DNA of 64,000 nt, from contig NC_083514.1 of NCBI RefSeq assembly GCF_032362555.1, positions 5,317,001 to 5,381,000 on the forward strand, read 5' to 3'. The stretch is from Amyelois transitella (Eukaryota; Arthropoda; Insecta; Lepidoptera; Pyralidae). The position numbers were made by a program, and so were the translations under genes. Shown here in pieces: positions 1 through 12,009 of this stretch; within the stretch, counting starts at the first letter, position 1; the number at the start of each line of letters is the position of its first letter. A model generated the notes under the pieces. The model did no database searches and was not told the DNA's origin. It worked only from the letters and a program-made list of their open reading frames with translations.

Positions 1-436
1 TTCCGTAACGCCTCGTTACGCTGTTCTACAGTATCAAATTCAACCTTCAACATGTTTTGGCGCAAGGGTTTGACTTTGGAAGGAGCAAAGGTAGTGTTGC
101 GGAATGAGATGTTCTTTTTCCATTCGTCGTACACCACCGGTTGCTTGTCACCGGTCTCTTTAGCCTTGACGATAATGGAAGGCAGAATGCGCGACGGGGG
201 AGAGGGAGTAGGGAGTTTCGGGAAGGGCGACGCCACGGCCGCGGCAAAAGACTTGGTGGGCACTGGTGGAGAGGGGATAATGGTGGTGGAAACCGGCGTC
301 ATCGATTTGAGTTCCTCTCGACTGCATTCCCGAATGACCGAGACTAGTGAACTCTTGTCCGGGGGTCTTCGGCACTCGGAGGCACAGTGGCTGGTTCGGG
401 CGATGTTAGGATGTCCACACTGGGGGTTAGAAGATC
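1..436 (-). mobile_element. LINE ORF1 (gag-like) fragment, cut by the window edge
   Basis: On the minus strand one frame is open from just after a TGA near 437 to position 1, about 145 codons without a stop and with no obvious start. It begins with a Cys/His-containing stretch (QCGHPNIARTSHCASECRRP), has a Pro/Ser/Thr-rich middle, and ends in a segment (FAPSKVKPLRQNMLKVEF, then DTVEQRNEAL) resembling the RRM-like part of Jockey/R1-type LINE ORF1 proteins. The segment is much richer in GC than its flanks. The family call is an inference from this resemblance. A host gene exon is possible but less likely, as no splice context is visible. Confidence 0.4.
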
Positions 437-2416
437 GTCAGTGTTAGTTAGGTTAGGTTAGGCTATGAACCACACAAAGCCTAGCGAGCGAAGCGAGCGG
501 AGCGATTGAACTCGGTCAAAAAAGGTTAGGTTTAGATAAGTGTTAAAGAAATTATTTTTTAAGGTCATATGAACTTTTTTTGTAAACCCCCTTAAATAAG
601 GATTACGTAAAAGAAGTGACGATATCTCTGGAACTATAACCCGCAGCGATAAAGTTCATATTATGACCTTAGGGGATGCTTTTGGTCGTATCTAAGCCCT
701 GGCATCATAAAAAATAGGGCTTAACAGGGCAAAAAAAAATCGGCGAAATTTTTCTAAATCCCAAAGAAGTGCGCACCCTTTCCGAGACTCTGACCCATCA
801 TTTTGATGAATGTAAAATTATTTGACTCATACTTAGCCTGAAAATGTTTCTGAAACAACATATCCATTTATGTGGTCAGTTAACCCACACGTTTTAAATT
901 TTGTGATCCTTTGATACAATATCCAATCCTCTCTGGGGAGTAAAGTCTGTCTGTGTTCTTGTAGAAAATTGCCATAGGCAACAAAGGTTGCTTATAACAA
1001 AGATGGCGATATCCCCCGGAGCAAAACAATATTGTTATGTCTAAGATGAAGAGTTTATGGTGACGCTCTGGGAACACATCACGCGCAATCGCAACAACAA
1101 TAGCGTTACTAAAAATACTTTTCTTTTAGCTGATATTTAAAAAAAGTAAGCAATCTAGTACGATGAGCTCACAAAGTAAAGTAATATTAGACGAGAGCTC
1201 TCTCGTGGTCGATGAGATCTCCGACAAGACACCGGCTATTCTAAATATTAAAATTGAAGAGGGAGCCCGAATCGATAATTACGAGACCTAGACCAGCTAA
1301 CTAGTTACAGATAAATATACGAACAATATATCAAGCTGACAGCGAAGATATAAGAAACATATTTCGTCACTTAAATTCTGTTGCTTCTTAAACTGTACCC
1401 TTAACATACATTATTTCCTTGGGATCTTTATAAGGTTCTAATAAAAAAAATACAACTTTTATTGCATTTTCCATTTATGTAAGTAGGCTGTATTAAATTT
1501 GAATCCATAAGTTGATGCAATTAAAAAAATAATAATTGCAGGTACTTTTGTCTATACACAATTACAAATCTTTTTTTTTACATGTATGTTATTACTAAAT
1601 AATTTATATTTCATAACAGAAGCTGAAGAAATATAATTCTAAAGGAAGTACATACCTAGAATTAAAAAAAATTATCTTAAATAGAAAATTAATAATTGTT
1701 AAGCTTGAACAAGTGTAAGATTTAATTAACGCATTAATTGCGTTACCCACTATTTAATTAGGTTGCACAAAAAAATTTATGACTTATTTATATTTGGATT
1801 CCAATGCAGCCAAGACATGAGAAGTAATTATTTTAGGGAAGGTATCCTATTCGGAAATAAATCGAACCGCTCTGTCTATTCTATGTATATAACTGAACGA
1901 AACTATTTCTATAATAATATTTGATTGATTTATGAATGGCGAAAGAAATGTTTGCTAGTTTTAAAAGCTCGTCACTACCTACGTTTCAACATAAATATAA
2001 AAATTCAGTACAAACTTCTATAGATGGCGAAAATTAACCCCTGGGCTCCACTTCAAAGAGGTGAAGATGTAACCGTGACTAAGGCAACAAGGAAAATCTT
2101 GCATAGGTAAAAGGTAACCAAAACAGAAGATATTGAATCTTTACGAAATAGCCGATTTTAAATCATCTTAACATCGAATATACCTAAACAACTTTCGTTA
2201 AAAAATAATGACGTATACTCGTAAAATGAAAAACCAATCTGAATTAAGTTTACAGTAAAAGAAATTACAGCTTTATTATTCAAACTCGTATGTAACTGAT
2301 CAATTTTTATTGTTTAGTTCTATTTATTAAAAATAATATGGAAGATTTCATTAACATAACACTAATAGAAATTACGTTTAGAAGAACACATCAGAAAATG
2401 TTTTATTTGCTTATAC
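437..2416. other. Intergenic stretch, mostly unexplained
   Basis: AT-rich sequence without a recognisable gene. It starts with a short TTAGG-like run (about 445-465) and the GAGCGAAGCGAGCG motif common in lepidopteran repeats (482-506). A 42-codon ORF lies at 1163-1291 (MSSQSKVILDESSLVV...), too short to judge. The remainder shows no feature I can support. Confidence 0.5.
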
Positions 2417-2728
2417 GTGCACATTAAGTCAGGCCGCAGTGGGTTGGCTCGGGTCACAGCTCACGTGTGTATGAACTATCGCAAATTATGCTGGAGCGAA
2501 GCGGGCCGGCACATTCCGTCGCGGATTCTGTCGGTGATGCGTCCTGTCCCGGACCACTGCGCCCCATCAAGGGTACTTGGCCTTACGGTTATTTTTAAAT
2601 CCTCGGAATTTAAAATCTTTCAATACGCTGCGAGCTGGCATGTAGAAGCTTCTGTAAAAACATTTTGCAGTGAAAAAACATCGCAAAAATTGCATCGATG
2701 TGACTGGGACTCGCTCGGCCGATCTTAA
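2417..2728. other. GC-rich island with an unrecognised ORF
   Basis: About 300 bp of clearly higher GC than the flanks, with many CpG and a CACGTG E-box near 2463. A 103-codon plus-strand frame spans it but the translation looks like no family I know and has no low-complexity or domain pattern. It may be a promoter or non-coding first exon of a gene outside the window, or an old repeat. I do not call it a gene. Confidence 0.25.
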
Positions 2729-3003
2729 TGGACGCGCACTTTGTGAACCAAACATAAACATTGACTACGCTAACAATACATGTACAGTGCAAATTCTATG
2801 AATTGCATTAATTTTTTAACAGATTAACACTTATATGCATAGTGCGGACAAATGTATTATGCTTAAGATTCGAGTTTATTCTGTACTTCTGTACCAGTTT
2901 ATTTATCAACTGTCAAAAATAATGGTTATAGGTAAGTTCTATTCGTACTTATATAAGTAATTTGAAATTCTACACGAACTAAACACACTGAAATAAATAC
3001 ATA

Positions 3004-3027
3004 CCGTAAAATGTGGCAACATTACCA
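3004..3027 (+). repeat. Left terminal inverted repeat of the pogo element
   Basis: 24 bp, exact reverse complement of 7383-7406. The TA at 3002-3003 is the left target duplication. Confidence 0.92.
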
Positions 3028-3391
3028 AACCCGTGGCAAGATTTCCATATTGTAGGTATTTTACTTATAGTTGCCTATCTTAAAAAATTGCAATTAAATA
3101 AACGGAGTTTAAATAGTAGTATTTTTTCAATAGCGTAGGGAAACATTTTTTATAATTTTCTTACTGGCAACACTGACGATTATTTCAATATGGCTGTTCA
3201 TTGTCAAGGCGTGGGAAAGCGTCGTCCAACAATTTTTGTCAAATTGTGTCTTCAGAACGTAGAATAATTGTAAGAGGTGAGTATTATTTTGATATTGCAT
3301 GTAGGAAATGGTCGGGATTGCATCTGATTAATTGTTTAATCGCTACTTTTCTTTTTCATTGAAATATCGGTAGAGGTAATGTTGTTTGAGG

Positions 3392-3434
3392 TTAGGTAAA
3401 GTTGACACCGACTGCTTTGTGGTAACTTTACCTA
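3392..3434. repeat. Left subterminal repeats of the pogo element
   Basis: Contains GGTAAAGTTGACAC and, inverted, GTAACTTTACC. Related strings occur near the right end (GCAACTTTACC near 7054 and GGTAAAGTTACC near 7196). These are candidate transposase-binding sites; binding is inferred. Confidence 0.5.
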
Positions 3435-3599
3435 CAGCTAGGGTTGGCATAAATTAGGTATTTCATGTACCTATGTATGCGTGCTTTGTTTGATACGTGT
3501 GAATGTTTTGTTTTTATATAGGTATGTGTATAACATGAATATCCTGCGCTACTAACGCATAAAAGTGCTTGAATAACTTCGATTATTTTCATGATGATT

Positions 3600-3795
3600 A
3601 TTTTCATGAGGAGCTCGGTGGCCCGACGGGAGTGCGCATAACCAGCGCTTTCGCAAATTAAGCGACACCGGGCGTGGTCTGCACATGGGTGGGTGCCCAC
3701 AAGTGGCATACAAATTTCTTGAGTTCCTCCGAGCTTCGGAAGGCTCGTATAAGCCATTGGTCCCGGCTGTCATTATTGTATTAGGCAGCCTAAAA
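3600..3795. repeat. GC-rich retroposon fragment nested in the pogo leader
   Basis: A GC-rich block inside the AT-rich transposon leader ends in CCATTGGTCCCGGCTG, a string I recall from widespread lepidopteran retroposon fragments. It may be a later insertion into the pogo element or sequence the element carried along. The assignment rests on motif memory only. Confidence 0.35.
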
Positions 3796-4007
3796 AATCT
3801 GATACCAGTGTTGGCCACTAACACACCCAAAAAACAAAACAAAACAATGATGGAAAACTATTAGTACAAAGTAATTTTAAATGAAAAAATGCTCTTATTA
3901 TGTGTATTTTTATTTATTTTTTGTTTCTTGACCTCAGGCTTTTCGGGGATTTTGTGAATGCTTTATGCTTATGTGTGCTTATCTGGTAAGTATCTTTTTG
4001 TTTCAGA

Positions 4008-6629
4008 ATGCCCCCCAAAAAAAGAGACAGAAAAAAGCTTGGGGCTAGGCCCTATAAAAATTACACCGATGAGATGATGGCCTTGGCTATTGAGATGGTA
4101 GAAACAAAAAGAATGACTTCTTACGAAGCCGAAAAAACCTTTAGCATACCAAGAAGAACTATTGAAAAAAAAGTAAAAAAGAAACATTCCGACAAACCAG
4201 GGCCACCCTTCAAGTTATCGCCAGAAGAAGAACTGAACTTTGTGAAAGTTCTTATTGTGGCCTCAGATTACGGAGCTCCGCTGACGCAACTTGATCTCCG
4301 AATTCTAGTCCATGAATACTTAAAGAAAAATAATAGGAGCGATATTTTTCATGATAAAATGCCCGGTGAATGGTGGGTAAAAAATTTTATTGAGCGCTAC
4401 CGCGACAAACTAAGTCTGAGAGCAGTGCAGAACATCAAAAGGGCCAGAGCAGAAAAAACTCTGTCAGAATTTCAGCAGTTTTTCAATAATATAAAGTCTG
4501 TATTGGAAAACGTGCCTCCGACGCACATTGTGAATTATGATGAGACAAATTTCTCCGACGACCCCGGCTCTGCTAAATGTATTTTTCGTCGTGGTACTAA
4601 ATATCCGGAACGCGTAATGAACAGTTCTAAGGGCTGTATATCAGTCATGTTTGCAGGTACAGCCAACGGATCAGTGATGCCTCCATACGTTGTATATAAA
4701 GCGGAGAGCTTGTGGTGTCAATGGGTCGAAGGAGGACCTGAAAATGCGCGGTTTAATCGAACCAAAAGTGGTTGGTTCGATTCAACAACGTTTCTTGACT
4801 GGTTTAACACCATAATTGTGCCTTGGGCACGAAAACTAGAAGGTCCAAAGGTCGTGATTGGCGATAACCTTTCCAGCTACATCAATTCGGAAGTCATAGA
4901 ATTGTGTGAAAAATATAATATTCGATTTGTCCTTCTGCCACCAAATTCGACTCATCTGACTCAACCGCTGGATGTAGCGTTCTTTGGCCCCTTGAAAAAG
5001 GTTTGGCGAAAAATTTTAACTACTTACAAGATAGAAAATCCGAAGCAAGCAGGGCTTAATAAGTCTCATTTTCCACCTCTACTTGCAAAGGTGATGGATG
5101 AAGTTAACATGACAAAGAAAGAAAATGTTGTGAGTGGATTTAGAGCGACAGGTATTGTTCCATTCAATCCTCAACAAGTGTATAAGAAAATTCCCGAATG
5201 TCTTCCAGATGAGACCATTTTTTCTGTGGATCAAACATTACTTGATTATTTGAAAGAAAACAGAAAACCAAATGAAATAAAAAGAGGGAGAAACAAAAAG
5301 TTAAATGTCCAGCCAGGAAAATCAATCACTACATCAGAGCTTAATCAAGTTGAAACGGACAACAAAAAACAAAAGAAAAATAGATTAGAAAAAGAAGCAA
5401 AAACTAAAGAAGACTTAGACCTAATAGTATCTGAAGAAGGATATATACCTGATGCTAGAATGACACGTAAAACCCAGATAAAATCCAAAGAAAAAACACT
5501 TGATACAAAAATTGATGAGTTCAGTGGGAAACTATCGGCTATCCAAGTAAAAATTTGTGGAAATTTAAGCGGAGATGATATTTCACATGATGAACATTCA
5601 ATTGAATTAGACGAAGCAACTATAGACCAAATTAAGCGACGAAAGCGCTCTTTAAAAGAAAAAAACTTACAAAATACAAAACCGGCAAAAAAATGCAAGC
5701 ACATTGGGTCGACCACCACAGAAGATTCAGAATATAGTGTTCACAGTGAAATAGAAATATATGACTTAGAAGATTTAGATGATGAGACTGATTATGATGT
5801 AAAAAAAAGAATAGACATAATTGAATGCAGAATATTTGATGAAATTGCAAAAATAGAATACATGGAAAACAATAATAACACAGATAAATATCAAATAAAG
5901 CAGAATAAAATTGAGACAGATCTAGAAAAACAAAATAATGATGAAGAAGATCAAATAAACACAGAAAAAGAGACAGCAAACTTAGAGGATAAACAAGAGA
6001 AACAAGATAACACAGAAAATGAAACTGCGGAAGAAGAACAAAAAGACACAAAAAAGAAAAAAGAAATGACAGGCAATGATTACACAGAGAAAGAAACAGA
6101 GAGTGAAACTAAGAAAGAAAAAGAGAAGAATGCAAAAAATTTTAATGATCCCACAGAGAAACAGAAAGAAATAGAAAATGGCTTTGAGACAGGACAACAG
6201 AAATATACAAAAAAGAAAATCACACAAAATGATACTGAGACTAAGAATTATATAAATAAAAATGAATTTTTAAAGACAAAAGTGGGTGAATCAGAAGAGA
6301 AAAAGATAAAAGTACAGAAAAAGATCGAGAATGATGGAGTTAGCTGGGCTGAAGGAGACACAATCTTAGCAAGATATTATTCACGAAAATGGAAGTATTT
6401 CGTCGGCATAATCAAGCATGTTAATAGACATGAAAAAAAAAATTCAGTTTCGTACTATAAAATAACACGCATGAAGGATGGTATTCTGTTTGTTATGCCT
6501 AAAAAAGCGGATGAAGATAATTATCTGCCAGAAGATTCTATAGTAAAATCTGTTCAATTATTACAAATATCAGAATATCCTGAAAAATATGTTCTTATGA
6601 ACGAGGAAGATAATATTTATTTTGATTAA
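4008..6629 (+). CDS. Pogo-family DDD transposase, 873 residues, intact
   Basis: Cuts and pastes the element in the nucleus by binding its terminal repeats. Domain order: a pipsqueak-type helix-turn-helix (about 17-56), a CENP-B/Tc5-type DNA-binding region (about 61-150), and a DDE_1 catalytic core (about 170-395). Three acidic residues fit a DD35D catalytic set: D178 in NYDETNF, D286 in VIGDNLSS, and D322 in HLTQPLDV. Residues 410-770 form a long Lys/Glu-rich, low-complexity tail. The last 95 residues (from about 777, VSWAEGDTILARYY) look like a compact folded module, possibly Tudor/SH3-like. The ATG directly follows a strong acceptor site and lies before the first domain. No stop or frameshift breaks the frame. 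A domesticated host gene is less likely because TIRs and TA duplications are perfect. Confidence 0.88.
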   Translation: MPPKKRDRKKLGARPYKNYTDEMMALAIEMVETKRMTSYEAEKTFSIPRRTIEKKVKKKHSDKPGPPFKLSPEEELNFVKVLIVASDYGAPLTQLDLRILVHEYLKKNNRSDIFHDKMPGEWWVKNFIERYRDKLSLRAVQNIKRARAEKTLSEFQQFFNNIKSVLENVPPTHIVNYDETNFSDDPGSAKCIFRRGTKYPERVMNSSKGCISVMFAGTANGSVMPPYVVYKAESLWCQWVEGGPENARFNRTKSGWFDSTTFLDWFNTIIVPWARKLEGPKVVIGDNLSSYINSEVIELCEKYNIRFVLLPPNSTHLTQPLDVAFFGPLKKVWRKILTTYKIENPKQAGLNKSHFPPLLAKVMDEVNMTKKENVVSGFRATGIVPFNPQQVYKKIPECLPDETIFSVDQTLLDYLKENRKPNEIKRGRNKKLNVQPGKSITTSELNQVETDNKKQKKNRLEKEAKTKEDLDLIVSEEGYIPDARMTRKTQIKSKEKTLDTKIDEFSGKLSAIQVKICGNLSGDDISHDEHSIELDEATIDQIKRRKRSLKEKNLQNTKPAKKCKHIGSTTTEDSEYSVHSEIEIYDLEDLDDETDYDVKKRIDIIECRIFDEIAKIEYMENNNNTDKYQIKQNKIETDLEKQNNDEEDQINTEKETANLEDKQEKQDNTENETAEEEQKDTKKKKEMTGNDYTEKETESETKKEKEKNAKNFNDPTEKQKEIENGFETGQQKYTKKKITQNDTETKNYINKNEFLKTKVGESEEKKIKVQKKIENDGVSWAEGDTILARYYSRKWKYFVGIIKHVNRHEKKNSVSYYKITRMKDGILFVMPKKADEDNYLPEDSIVKSVQLLQISEYPEKYVLMNEEDNIYFD

Positions 6630-6863
6630 ATTTTAATTGGTTTTGTCCTCTGTAAGTCGTGCCATTTAATCTTCGAACCCTATAGTTTTTAAGATTAATT
6701 TTTTTAAGGCCATTTGTCACAATTTTGAATTTTATGTTGAAGTTAATTTTTCAGAAAGTCTTTATTAATTTATAAGTAAAAGAGATTAAGACTGTTTTAC
6801 TATTAATTTTTGTACTTAAGAAGTACAAAAATGTGCAATTTTTATATTCACTTTTAATTTAAC

Positions 6864-6869
6864 AATAAA
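6864..6869 (+). terminator. Polyadenylation signal of the transposase
   Basis: AATAAA about 235 bp after the stop codon and well before the right TIR, so the transcript would end inside the element. Confidence 0.6.
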
Positions 6870-7049
6870 GAAACAAAAGTATTTTTGTTGTTTTTCATTT
6901 ACATACGTATTGCTTTCCCCTTTTTCAAAATAATAATCTTATGTATCTAATATATCTAATTATATTGCAGAAAAAAATGTTTACTTGTTCCCGTTTTTTG
7001 ACAGCCCTATGAGTCAAATCATATTTGTATGTAAACTGCAATGAATCCT

Positions 7050-7228
7050 TTGGCAACTTTACCTGTTGATAGTGTTACCACTTTTTAACATATTTTTCTT
7101 CTTTTCTGGTTTAGTTTAAATAACTCGGCCGAATTTATTGTCATCTTTGCCTAGGGAATTATTTTGTACGCAATAATAACGGAATACAATGCATAGGTAA
7201 AGTTACCAAAAATGTGTCAATTTTACCC
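7050..7228. repeat. Right subterminal repeats of the pogo element
   Basis: Carries GCAACTTTACC, GTGTTACCAC, GGTAAAGTTACC and GTGTCAATTTTACCC, mirroring the motifs at 3392-3434. Confidence 0.5.
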
Positions 7229-7382
7229 ACGTTCTTAATTTACGGCTACAGCTTAAATTAGTTAGTTTTGTGTAATATAAACAGCAAAAAACGTCAGACA
7301 AAGGCATAATAAGTGTTTAGAAAAAGTTTCATATCTTTGCGTCTAATAGACAAAAAAGTACATAGATTTCTTTCTAAAAATA

Positions 7383-7406
7383 TGGTAATGTTGCCACATT
7401 TTACGG
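7383..7406 (-). repeat. Right terminal inverted repeat of the pogo element
   Basis: 24 bp, exact reverse complement of 3004-3027. The TA at 7407-7408 is the right target duplication. Confidence 0.92.
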
Positions 7407-7408
7407 TA

Positions 7409-7923
7409 CATTTATCGGATTATTTTATACAAATATATTTATTAGTTATTACATAACATACGCATACAGTAAGAATTACTGTATGCGTGAATGAGCGGAG
7501 TAATATCATTATGGTACTTAGATAAGTATATGAAATAAAAATTACTTAATTATCATCGAAATTACATTCGCTGCATATATTGTCATTTATATAATTATGA
7601 TATCAGTTGCAACTTCGAATATAAGGATACCCATGATGACTAAAATGTTTTGTCCACATGCTTGGAGCTATTTAGGTACTACAAATTATCGAAAACGAAT
7701 TACGATGAAGATATAATTGCAGTTATGATAAATCTTGCATATTAATATGTTTCACTGGTAAGTTTACATGTTAGTCTAGTCACTGCTTGACACAAAATCA
7801 CTCGAAGGTTTTAACAAAATTAATCATTAATTGTAAATAACAGACATTTAGAGCTATACACCAAAAACATTAATAATTGTCTAAGGACACATACCATAAT
7901 ATTTATCTCAACACACTAATTTA
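7409..7923. other. Gene-free AT-rich stretch with one perfect hairpin
   Basis: No gene seen. A 13-bp perfect stem with a GAA loop (ACGCATACAGTAA) lies at 7460-7488, about 50 bp outside the pogo right end. Confidence 0.5.
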
Positions 7924-8321
7924 ATACATCAAAAGAAAGTGTCCAGGTACTATTAATGTATTTGTGTTAGGCAGCTATTTCAAAGGAGTATTACATTTTT
8001 TTTTTGGTTTTGTTCACTAAATTTGCATTATACATCAAAACTATGTATTGTCTTTTAAGTCTGTATTACACATATACAGTCAATACAAAAAATAAGATGA
8101 TTTATTATAATTTAAGATAGGTATACATCAAAAGAAAGTGTCCAGGTACTATTAATGTATTTGTGTTAGGCAGCTATTTCAAAGGAGTATTACATTTTTT
8201 TTTTGGTTTTGTTCACTAAATTTGCATTATACATCAAAACTATGTATTGTCTTTTAAGTCTGTATTACACATATACAGTCAATACAAAAAATAAGATGAT
8301 TTATTATAATTTAAGATAGGT
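7924..8321 (+). repeat. Tandem duplication, two 199-bp units
   Basis: Units 7924-8122 and 8123-8321 appear identical over their length, including the T-homopolymer, which implies a very recent duplication. The unit begins ATACATCAAAAGAAAGTGTC and ends TTTAAGATAGGT. No coding potential is visible. Confidence 0.9.
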
Positions 8322-8816
8322 ACTTACTAAGATAGAACTTAATATTTCCAAATAAAAATATTTAACAATATGTTATTATGTTTTGATCTAGCTTAAAAAT
8401 ACAAATATGATTTAACATGATTTAAAAATTTATGCACTGTCACAATGTGAAGATGAGAAAAGTGATTACGCATTAATGGCATTGTTGTGCATTGATATTT
8501 ATTCCACTGTGGTATATTTTACAGAAATACATAGACAAATTATTTATTTAACATGATTGACTACAGCACCCCAAATATTGTCCAGCTTACCGCTGCTGTA
8601 GTAGGGGTATATGTGAAATATTATACATTTTCATACACAATTCCACTGTTCATTTTGCGCACCATTATAAAAATAAATATAGATGCTCCTAAACTAATAT
8701 ATTCATTTATCTTGGCATGTGTTCACTGCAAACCTGGAAATTAAAAGAAAATTTCTTATGAACAAAACAAAAGTACATTGCACATCCAAAGAGAGACTCC
8801 TTGGAAATTTATAGAA
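8322..8816. other. Gene-free AT-rich stretch
   Basis: A 63-codon frame at 8553-8744 has AT-driven composition and no recognisable motif. Nothing else seen. Confidence 0.4.
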
Positions 8817-9125
8817 TTCCGGTCAAGTGCGTGTCGGGCTACGCGCATTGTAGGGTTTCGTAGTTGCGAGCAAATATCTCAAAACGAGCCCATATTGGTA
8901 ACTAAAGAAATTTTATTTTAAACTTACCTCTAACTAAAAATGAACTTTAAAACCCTACACCTTGTATGGGACTACCCTAAATATTTATTTTAAAGATTTT
9001 ATTGTAAGGCTATTTTGCCATTATTAATTACATTACCATACCAAATTACAGCTTGCTACCACTCATAGTCTCCAAGTTGCACCTTGAATTCCTTGTTTAC
9101 TAGGGAACCCTAAAACCCATTTGTA
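8817..9125. repeat. Dispersed lepidopteran repeat of unknown class
   Basis: Begins with GGTCAAGTGCGTGTCGGGCT and a GTAGGGTTTCGTAG motif and ends near AGGGAACCCTAAAAC. I recall these strings as repeated across moth and butterfly genomes; the boundaries are approximate. Confidence 0.4.
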
Positions 9126-9264
9126 AGTTAACCAAACAAGTGCTTGTGAAACTAGAGGACTAATGCAATCCTAGTTTTTGTTTTATCTCCCAAAGTTAAA
9201 TTGCTATATAATTTTTGATTAAACTTGGTACAATATAGGTATTTGTTGTTTAGACCTTAGGCTT

Positions 9265-9270
9265 TTTATT
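9265..9270 (-). terminator. Polyadenylation signal of UBALD
   Basis: AATAAA on the minus strand (TTTATT on plus), 33 bp after the stop at 9303. Confidence 0.5.
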
Positions 9271-9302
9271 TCTCTGCCTTGTTAAAAACCCCAATGTAAA
9301 AA

Positions 9303-12009
<2,707 letters not shown>

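Larger units (their letters stand above)
3277..4006 (+). other. Predicted 5' UTR intron of the transposase gene
   Basis: A good donor (GAG|GTGAGT at 3277) and a strong acceptor (pyrimidine tract then TTTCAG ending at 4006) stand before the ATG at 4008. Splicing would join the short leader downstream of the left TIR directly to the transposase start codon. This is an inference from splice-site quality; no transcript was examined. Confidence 0.5.
3004..7406 (+). mobile_element. Complete pogo-type DNA transposon
   Basis: The element is bounded by perfect 24-bp terminal inverted repeats. The left one (3004-3027) begins CCGTAAAATGTGGCAACATT, and its reverse complement lies at 7383-7406. The dinucleotide TA sits immediately outside each end (3002-3003 and 7407-7408), as expected for Tc1/mariner-pogo target duplication. 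Inside are one intact transposase frame (4008-6629), a likely 5' UTR intron (3277-4006), a polyadenylation signal (6864-6869), and subterminal repeats of a GGTAAAGTTACC-like motif near both ends. Perfect TIRs and an open 873-codon frame suggest a young, possibly still mobile copy. Confidence 0.9.

Noticed and set aside
445..470. TTAGG-like run resembling the insect telomere repeat
   Set aside because: Only two or three imperfect units; such strings are frequent inside lepidopteran repeats and promoters.
2417..2728. 103-codon ORF as a gene
   Set aside because: Open mainly because of GC content; no motif, and the antisense strand is also open.
5345..6227. Antisense frames of 80-139 codons across the transposase tail
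   Set aside because: Shadows of the Lys/Glu-rich coding sequence, giving Phe/Leu/Cys-rich translations without motifs.
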